NCBI GenBank assembly: GCA_050330975.1 | Contig: JBHJHK010000341.1 | Span: 1 to 9,346, forward strand | Reading direction: 5' to 3' | DNA from: JBHJHK01 sp050330975 | GTDB lineage: Bacteria > Pseudomonadota > Gammaproteobacteria > Competibacterales > Competibacteraceae | DNA length: 9,346 nt | Shown: positions 5,791-9,346 of the stretch, piece after piece | How positions within the stretch are numbered: position 1 is the first letter of the stretch | Layout: each line of letters opens with the position of its first letter | Notes under the pieces: model-generated | Database searches by the model: none | What the model was told of the DNA's origin: nothing | The model's input: the letters and a program-made list of their open reading frames with translations, nothing else | Program-made: the position numbers and the translations under genes

Positions 5791-6380
5791 GGCGCTTCGT
5801 GGCCACCGTTCCCACCATCGGCGTCTTGGCCCTCCAGGGGGCCTTTATCGAACATCGCCATCACCTCCAGAGCCTGGGGGCAGCCACCGTCGAAGTGCGC
5901 TTGCCCTCGGATTTGGCGGCCCTGGATGGCTTGATCATTCCCGGCGGTGAGAGCACCACTATCGGCAAGTTGATGGTGAACGCCGGGCTCGTGGAACCCC
6001 TGCGGGCCCTGGCCGCCACTGTGCCCCTTTGGGGGACTTGTGCTGGGATGATCTTGCTGGCCAAGGCCGCCGACCGCCCCCAGCCGTTGCTGGAGATCAT
6101 GGATATCACCGTGGAGCGCAATGCCTTTGGCCGCCAGGTGGACAGCTTTGAGCGTCCCCTGGACGTAGCGGCCCTGGAGGGTGGTCCCTTCCCCGGGGTA
6201 TTTATCCGCGCCCCCAAGCTCACCGCGGCGTCCCCCGAGGTGGAAATCCTCGCCAGACTCGACGACGGCAGCGCCGTCGCCGCCCAGCAGGGTCGCCACT
6301 TGGTGACGGCGTTTCACCCGGAACTCACCGAGGATATGCGTTTCCATCGCTATTTCCTCACCCAGGTGCAGGGACAGTAG
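5787..6380 (+). CDS. pdxT: Pyridoxal 5'-phosphate synthase, glutaminase subunit PdxT
   Basis: A 197-residue class I glutamine amidotransferase that hydrolyses glutamine and passes ammonia to PdxS. The triad is present: Cys85 (PLWGTCAGMILLA), and His177 and Glu179 (FHPELTED). The oxyanion loop IPGGESTTIGK (51-61) and the start IGVLALQGAFIEH are standard for PdxT, as is the length. The chosen GTG at 5787 overlaps the pdxS stop (GTGA, 5787-5790), the usual arrangement for translational coupling and balanced subunit supply. An in-frame GTG at 5799 would give a start closer to the family norm and cannot be excluded, and TTG 5784 is less likely. A palindromic repeat 38 bases after the stop may help end transcription. 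Confidence 0.96.
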   Translation: MRRFVATVPTIGVLALQGAFIEHRHHLQSLGAATVEVRLPSDLAALDGLIIPGGESTTIGKLMVNAGLVEPLRALAATVPLWGTCAGMILLAKAADRPQPLLEIMDITVERNAFGRQVDSFERPLDVAALEGGPFPGVFIRAPKLTAASPEVEILARLDDGSAVAAQQGRHLVTAFHPELTEDMRFHRYFLTQVQGQ

Positions 6381-6418
6381 ACGGTGCCGTAGCTCACAAT
6401 CGGCGATGGAATCTGTTG

Positions 6419-6501
6419 GGTAGTGCCCCAAGGGGAACGTTGACCTCCGTGCCAGTTGACACCCCTTGGAATGACTTCACTATTCGCGGCGCGGCACTAC
6501 C
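6419..6501. repeat. Diverged REPIN-like palindrome between convergent genes
   Basis: An 83-base element with outer arms GGTAGTGCC (6419-6427) and GGCACTACC (6493-6501). The left end has GTAG just before a perfect hairpin CCCCAAGGGG (6426-6435), and CCAAGGGG (6428-6435) can also pair with CCCCTTGG (6462-6469). Its right end shares GACTTCA plus the terminal GCGGCAC-ACC pattern with copy 1 (about two thirds of the last 29 bases), so it belongs to the same family but is much diverged. It fills the gap between the stops of pdxT and the convergent minus-strand gene and could act as a transcription end or mRNA-stabilising structure for both. No T-tract is present, so a classical intrinsic terminator is not claimed. 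Confidence 0.65.
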
Positions 6502-6521
6502 GTTCGCGCCTGTGTGATTGT

Positions 6522-7520
6522 TCAGTTTTCTGACTTTAATGCGCGTCGCGCGACCCCCTTTCCCCCCTCTAAGTGTCCATTTTCATCTATCCAACCTTCT
6601 TTCATCAAAGGATCTTTGTCCAGGTTGGTGCCGGATTTGAACATTGGGCTGCCGCTGACCCTTTGGAATTGTTCGCTAGTGCTAAATGTTCTTTGCACAT
6701 TCCTGATCGTGTCATAGTCTTCGTTCTCAATCGCAATGACATAAATACTTTCTAGGCCTTTGAGTGTCCAATCTGTATCGCCATGAAAAAGATGTGTGCA
6801 TCTGAGGTCTTTTGGTTTTAAGATCTGCCAGAATAGCTGCCACGCTTGTTGGCCGTAGTTTCCATCTCCAAGTGCTTTGATGTTGAAGCAAATTCCAAGC
6901 ATTTTGGCTTTGGGGATGGTCGGTATGTCTGACTCTCCTCCACCCCCTCTGATGTACATGGTCGTGTCATATTCAAGATAAGCATCGTCGTCGATGCGAA
7001 CAAAACAGAAATGCCGATAAGCTGCCGCTGGAGATATGGTGAGAATGCTGTCGCTAGTTTTTGGTTGGGTAAAATCGGTCGATCGATTTTGTATTTCGTG
7101 GGCGAAGAAGTAGATGACGTCGAGCCCATCATTGCGGATCTCGTCGTATTTGATGCTGGGGTACTTTTGTTTTAGGCGCTCGACGAATTTTGGCGGTGCT
7201 TTTTCATAGCTGTTGGTGAAGGACAGTATCTTTGTGCACAAAAGCTTGATGATATCACGGCTTGACAGTATTTCCGGCGAATGGAATGGTTCGTGATACA
7301 TGTCTAGGCCAGCATTGTAAACTTCTCCACAGTTCCTGGCCAGCTGTTCATCTACTATTGGAAGTGTTGCTAGATTTTTTTGTAACGATCCAAGTAGCTC
7401 TGGGATCTTTTCTCGGTAGTGTTCAATGGCTTTTGTGAGCCGAAAGCTCCGGTCGTCACGGGATAGATCAGATAGGAGATTTTCATCGATCACGATATTT
7501 TTCATTGCATTTTCGGACAT
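6522..7520 (-). CDS. Hypothetical protein, 332 aa, AT-rich, unrecognised
   Basis: I do not recognise this family. It would be cytoplasmic: no signal peptide and no clear membrane segment. The N-terminal third is helical and charged (LLSDLSRDDRSFRLTKAIEHYREKIPELLGSLQKNL). The middle has MYHEPFHSPE (74-83) and FAHEIQNRSTDF (139-150). The C-terminal half looks alpha/beta with YRHFCFVRIDDDAYLEYD (168-185), a Gly run RGGGGESD (191-198), QQAWQLFWQILKPKD (224-238), HLFHGDTDWTLKG (243-255) and SIYVIAIENEDYDTI (258-272). The frame is open upstream to ATG 7715, but that part overlaps the end of the EAL gene. ATG 7520 (or 7505) is preferred, although neither has a good Shine-Dalgarno. Base composition is clearly more AT-rich than pdxT and the EAL gene, which suggests horizontal acquisition. 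It follows the EAL gene on the same strand after 124 bases with no visible functional link. Confidence 0.7.
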   Translation of the reverse strand: MSENAMKNIVIDENLLSDLSRDDRSFRLTKAIEHYREKIPELLGSLQKNLATLPIVDEQLARNCGEVYNAGLDMYHEPFHSPEILSSRDIIKLLCTKILSFTNSYEKAPPKFVERLKQKYPSIKYDEIRNDGLDVIYFFAHEIQNRSTDFTQPKTSDSILTISPAAAYRHFCFVRIDDDAYLEYDTTMYIRGGGGESDIPTIPKAKMLGICFNIKALGDGNYGQQAWQLFWQILKPKDLRCTHLFHGDTDWTLKGLESIYVIAIENEDYDTIRNVQRTFSTSEQFQRVSGSPMFKSGTNLDKDPLMKEGWIDENGHLEGGKGVARRALKSEN

Positions 7521-7644
7521 TTGATGGCCGCTGTATGGTTTTTGCTCGGTAGGTGTTTCAGTACAAACAACCCTCGACCGTGGGCCAAGCCCTCGCCTGA
7601 ACTGCTCACGGGCAAATCCCTTTGCCACGCCGGCGGTGCGGGCT

Positions 7645-8547
7645 CTACTGTAGCGTTCTTGCCCGGGCAAAGCCCCCAAAGCCACTAAAATCGGGTTCTG
7701 GCGTGGGTCGGGCATAGTAAAAGCCCTGGCAAAGACAACCCAACTCCCTCAACAACTGATGCTGCTCCACCGACTCCACGCCTTCCACCACTACCTTGAG
7801 ATCCAACGCCTGGGCCATGGCGATTACGCTTTTGAGGAAGCGATGGCGATCGGCTCTGTGGTTCAGCAATTTCAAAAAGGCGCGATCGACCTTCAGAGTA
7901 TCCACGGGGAGCTGGTGCAACCGCGCCAAGGACGAATGGCCAGTGCCAAAATCGTCCATGGACAAACCAATCCCCAGGGCTTTGAGGGTGTCCAGGCGGG
8001 CGGCGATGACGTCCATGGCCGTCGCCACGGCGGTTTCGGTGATCTCCAGCCGCAGGGCGGTGGGGGCGAGGCCCGCGGCGAGCAAAGTCGCCTGGACCTC
8101 GGCCACAAACTCCGGTCGATCCAGCTGCTCACCGGCGACGTTGACACTGATGGTAAAGGTGTCATCCACCAAGCCTGCTTCCCCCCAGCGGCGGCGCCGC
8201 TGGCAGGCCTCGGTCAGCACCCACTGACCCAGGTCTACCATCAACCCAGCTGCTTCGGCAACGGGAATAAACTCCCCCGGCGACAAGTCGCCCCACCGAG
8301 GATGGGTCCAGCGCACCAGGGCTTCGACGCTGACGAGTTTGCCACTTTGGGCGCAGACGATGGGTTGGTAGTGGAGATGGAGGCCGTCCTCTTGGAGAGC
8401 GCGGCGCAGATCGTCGGCCAGCCCTTCACGGTGGGGCGAGGCGTGGGAGGGTTGGAGCTCACCACTGGCGGCAAAGTTACCACAGCCAGCGATGAGAGTT
8501 GGGTTGAAGGATGAGTCCATGGAAGTCGTTGTCGTGTACATGGCCAT
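7645..8547 (-). CDS. Stand-alone EAL-domain c-di-GMP phosphodiesterase
   Basis: A 300-residue protein with a short N-terminal segment of about 42 residues and one EAL domain (about 43-290). It should hydrolyse c-di-GMP to pGpG. All metal- and substrate-binding positions are present: Glu75 in SVEALVRW (the EAL motif), Asn136 in SVNVAGEQL, Glu168 in LRLEITE, Asp198/Asp199 in MDDFGTGHSSL, Lys219 in LKVDRAFL, Glu255 and Glu258 in VVVEGVES, and Gln274 in CLCQGFYYARP. HYQPIV (59-64) opens the domain. There is no GGDEF, PAS, receiver or membrane domain, so any sensory input must come from a partner or from expression. ATG 8547 has GAGGAG just upstream; ATG 8541 is two codons further and equally possible. 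An upstream ATG 8583 lacks this support. Confidence 0.93.
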   Translation of the reverse strand: MAMYTTTTSMDSSFNPTLIAGCGNFAASGELQPSHASPHREGLADDLRRALQEDGLHLHYQPIVCAQSGKLVSVEALVRWTHPRWGDLSPGEFIPVAEAAGLMVDLGQWVLTEACQRRRRWGEAGLVDDTFTISVNVAGEQLDRPEFVAEVQATLLAAGLAPTALRLEITETAVATAMDVIAARLDTLKALGIGLSMDDFGTGHSSLARLHQLPVDTLKVDRAFLKLLNHRADRHRFLKSVIAMAQALDLKVVVEGVESVEQHQLLRELGCLCQGFYYARPTPEPDFSGFGGFARARTLQ

Positions 8548-8551
8548 CAAT

Positions 8552-8557
8552 CTCCTC
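8552..8557 (-). promoter_or_regulatory. Shine-Dalgarno GAGGAG for the EAL gene
   Basis: On the minus strand GAGGAG precedes ATG 8547 by 4 bases and ATG 8541 by 10. This rules against the longer start at 8583 but does not choose between the two near ATGs. Confidence 0.5.
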
Positions 8558-9147
8558 GTCAGTTGTCGAAATTCGCCGTGCAAAGTACCGCCGCTGCGGT
8601 GTCGTTGCCCTTAAGTGCTCCCAACTACTGACGAAGTTTGGTAAATACGATCAGGTTTTAAGTGAGTACCAGTATGCGAGCCATGGAAAATCTATGCCCT
8701 ACTCCCTGGGGGATTTTGTGCCCTTGACAAGTGGTAGACGCCTCCAGGACAGGGTAAAAATCTAGTTATTGAGGGAAATAGGGCTCCAAGGCCAACAAGT
8801 GGCCCATGAAAAGAGGCCAATGACTCGCGAACAATGAGACTTTATTCCCATGGTAGATGGGCTAGCCAAAGGGTGTGGGGCAGACAGCGAGGGAATAATG
8901 GAGTTAGCACTGCAACGGGGCTGAGTGCCCTGACGTTGTCATCGGGTTCACGTCTTAGGGCACATGATCCATGGCTGATGCTTTTCTACTCGAGGAATTA
9001 CGGTTAGCCAATAATGGATCTCGTGATTTTGGAGACGCAAGTCCCTCGACGGAGCCACACCCTATAGACATATTGGTAACGGCTGCCAGAGAGCGACTAC
9101 CCATACTGTCAGTCGAGATGCCAGATTCCATGAGCCCACAGAATTCG

Positions 9148-9152
9148 AGGAG
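9148..9152 (+). promoter_or_regulatory. Shine-Dalgarno AGGAG before ATG 9160
   Basis: AGGAG (within the purine run AGGAGAGAGG) lies 7 bases before ATG 9160, an ideal distance. It supports this start over the in-frame ATGs at 8971, 9118 and 9130. Confidence 0.5.
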
Positions 9153-9159
9153 AGAGGCC

Positions 9160-9346
9160 ATGTACAGCCCAGCCGCGTTAGAACCCACCGTGATCCTACA
9201 GCGTTCCGGTTCTGCTCACCCCTTGCATATACCCTTGCCCCTACCTCCGGTCACGGGCAATGCCACCCAAGATCGCCTGGTCATGCACGCCTATCGCCGT
9301 CTCAAGGGTCGCTTGAGCCGCGAGGCCCGGACCGCGCCACAGTGCC
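9160..9346 (+). CDS. Unrecognised protein, N-terminal part, runs off the window
   Basis: 62 codons are open to the right edge with no stop, preceded by a strong Shine-Dalgarno sequence. The first 35 or so residues are hydrophobic and Pro-rich without a charged start (MYSPAALEPTVILQ, then HPLHIPLPLPP). They lead into a basic, probably helical segment (DRLVMHAYRRLKGRLSREARTA). Codon use shifts to the GC-rich style of the core genes from this start on, which favours it over the longer frame beginning at ATG 8971. No family is recognised. The protein may be much longer, and its function cannot be inferred from this part. It is divergent from the EAL gene, about 610 bases away. Confidence 0.5.
   Translation, partial: MYSPAALEPTVILQRSGSAHPLHIPLPLPPVTGNATQDRLVMHAYRRLKGRLSREARTAPQC

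Larger units (their letters stand above)
8548..9159. other. Gene-poor region between divergent genes
   Basis: About 610 bases of mixed composition. Small structures seen: hairpin ACCGC-CGCT-GCGGT (8587-8600); GGCCA (8790-8794), TGGCC (8800-8804) and GGCCA (8815-8819), which can form two mutually exclusive hairpins; CCCAT-GGTAG-ATGGG (8847-8861) followed by the palindrome GGCTAGCC (8860-8867). Short open frames at 8511-8765 (+) and 8955-9188 (-) have no motifs and poor codon use. The frame of the gene at 9160 is open back to ATG 8971, but that part is full of rare codons (ATA, AGA, CTA, TTA). Promoters for both flanking genes must lie here, but I could not identify a convincing -35/-10 pair. 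Confidence 0.4.

Noticed and set aside
4831..6431. Antisense frames opposite pdxS and pdxT
   Set aside because: They are shadows of two certain genes with intact catalytic residues, and carry no motifs of their own.
7521..7715. Longer start (ATG 7715) for the unknown minus-strand gene
   Set aside because: It would overlap the 3' end of the EAL gene by about 70 bases, and the added residues are in GC-rich DNA that looks like EAL coding sequence in another frame followed by spacer.
7759..8514. 251-aa + strand frame opposite the EAL gene
   Set aside because: The minus strand encodes a complete EAL domain with all catalytic positions; the + frame shows no domain.
8511..8765. 84-aa + strand frame overlapping the EAL start region
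   Set aside because: It has no Shine-Dalgarno, no motif and poor codon use, and it overlaps the translation signals of the EAL gene.
8955..9188. 77-aa minus-strand frame
   Set aside because: No motif or ribosome binding site is visible, and it covers the start and Shine-Dalgarno of the better-supported + strand gene at 9160.

Overview
The window is about 9.3 kb of bacterial chromosome. Most of the housekeeping genes are GC-rich with strong G/C third-position bias, and the protein types (PdxR/PdxS/PdxT, secreted dienelactone hydrolase, EAL phosphodiesterase, IS66 and RHS remnants, REP-like palindromes) suggest a proteobacterium, perhaps a gammaproteobacterium. That placement is an inference and cannot be fixed from this sequence. 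No tRNA, rRNA or CRISPR array was seen.

Left part (1-2470), accessory and rearranged. A broken N-terminal piece of an IS66-type transposase (1-611) carries an in-frame TGA exactly where the first zinc-ribbon Cys is expected. It runs straight into an 81-bp palindromic element (612-692), which runs straight into the last part of an RHS protein (680-1339): the end of the conserved RHS core, a hydrophobic stretch and a variable C-terminal tip. A 77-aa gene (1366-1599) follows in the usual place of the tip's immunity gene. A second 81-bp copy of the palindrome (2093-2173, about 90% identical, same orientation) and a half copy (1939-1963) lie downstream, so an AT-richer tip/immunity cassette is bracketed by repeats. 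The repeats look like REP/REPIN elements: a GTGG or GTAG tetranucleotide before small hairpins, inverted ends, and compensated base changes in the central hairpin.

Middle (2469-6380), the ordinary GC-rich core. It holds a secreted dienelactone-hydrolase-family protein, then a MocR/GntR regulator with a class I aminotransferase-like domain, then pdxS and pdxT, all on the + strand. PdxS and PdxT form the DXP-independent pyridoxal 5'-phosphate synthase: the PdxT glutaminase feeds ammonia to PdxS. The regulator next to them is most likely PdxR, which would sense PLP and control pdxST. All key catalytic residues of PdxS and PdxT are present, and the two genes overlap by 4 bases.

Right part (6381-9346). 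A diverged member of the palindrome family (6419-6501) sits between the convergent ends of pdxT and a minus-strand gene of unknown function (6522-7520, AT-richer than its neighbours). Behind it on the same strand is a complete stand-alone EAL-domain c-di-GMP phosphodiesterase (7645-8547). A roughly 600-bp gene-poor stretch follows, then the 5' end of an unrecognised + strand gene (9160 to the edge) with a strong Shine-Dalgarno sequence.

The most interesting material is the orphan RHS tip plus putative immunity gene flanked by REPIN-like repeats, and the repeat family itself. All judgements of base composition and similarity are by eye; no search or folding program was run.
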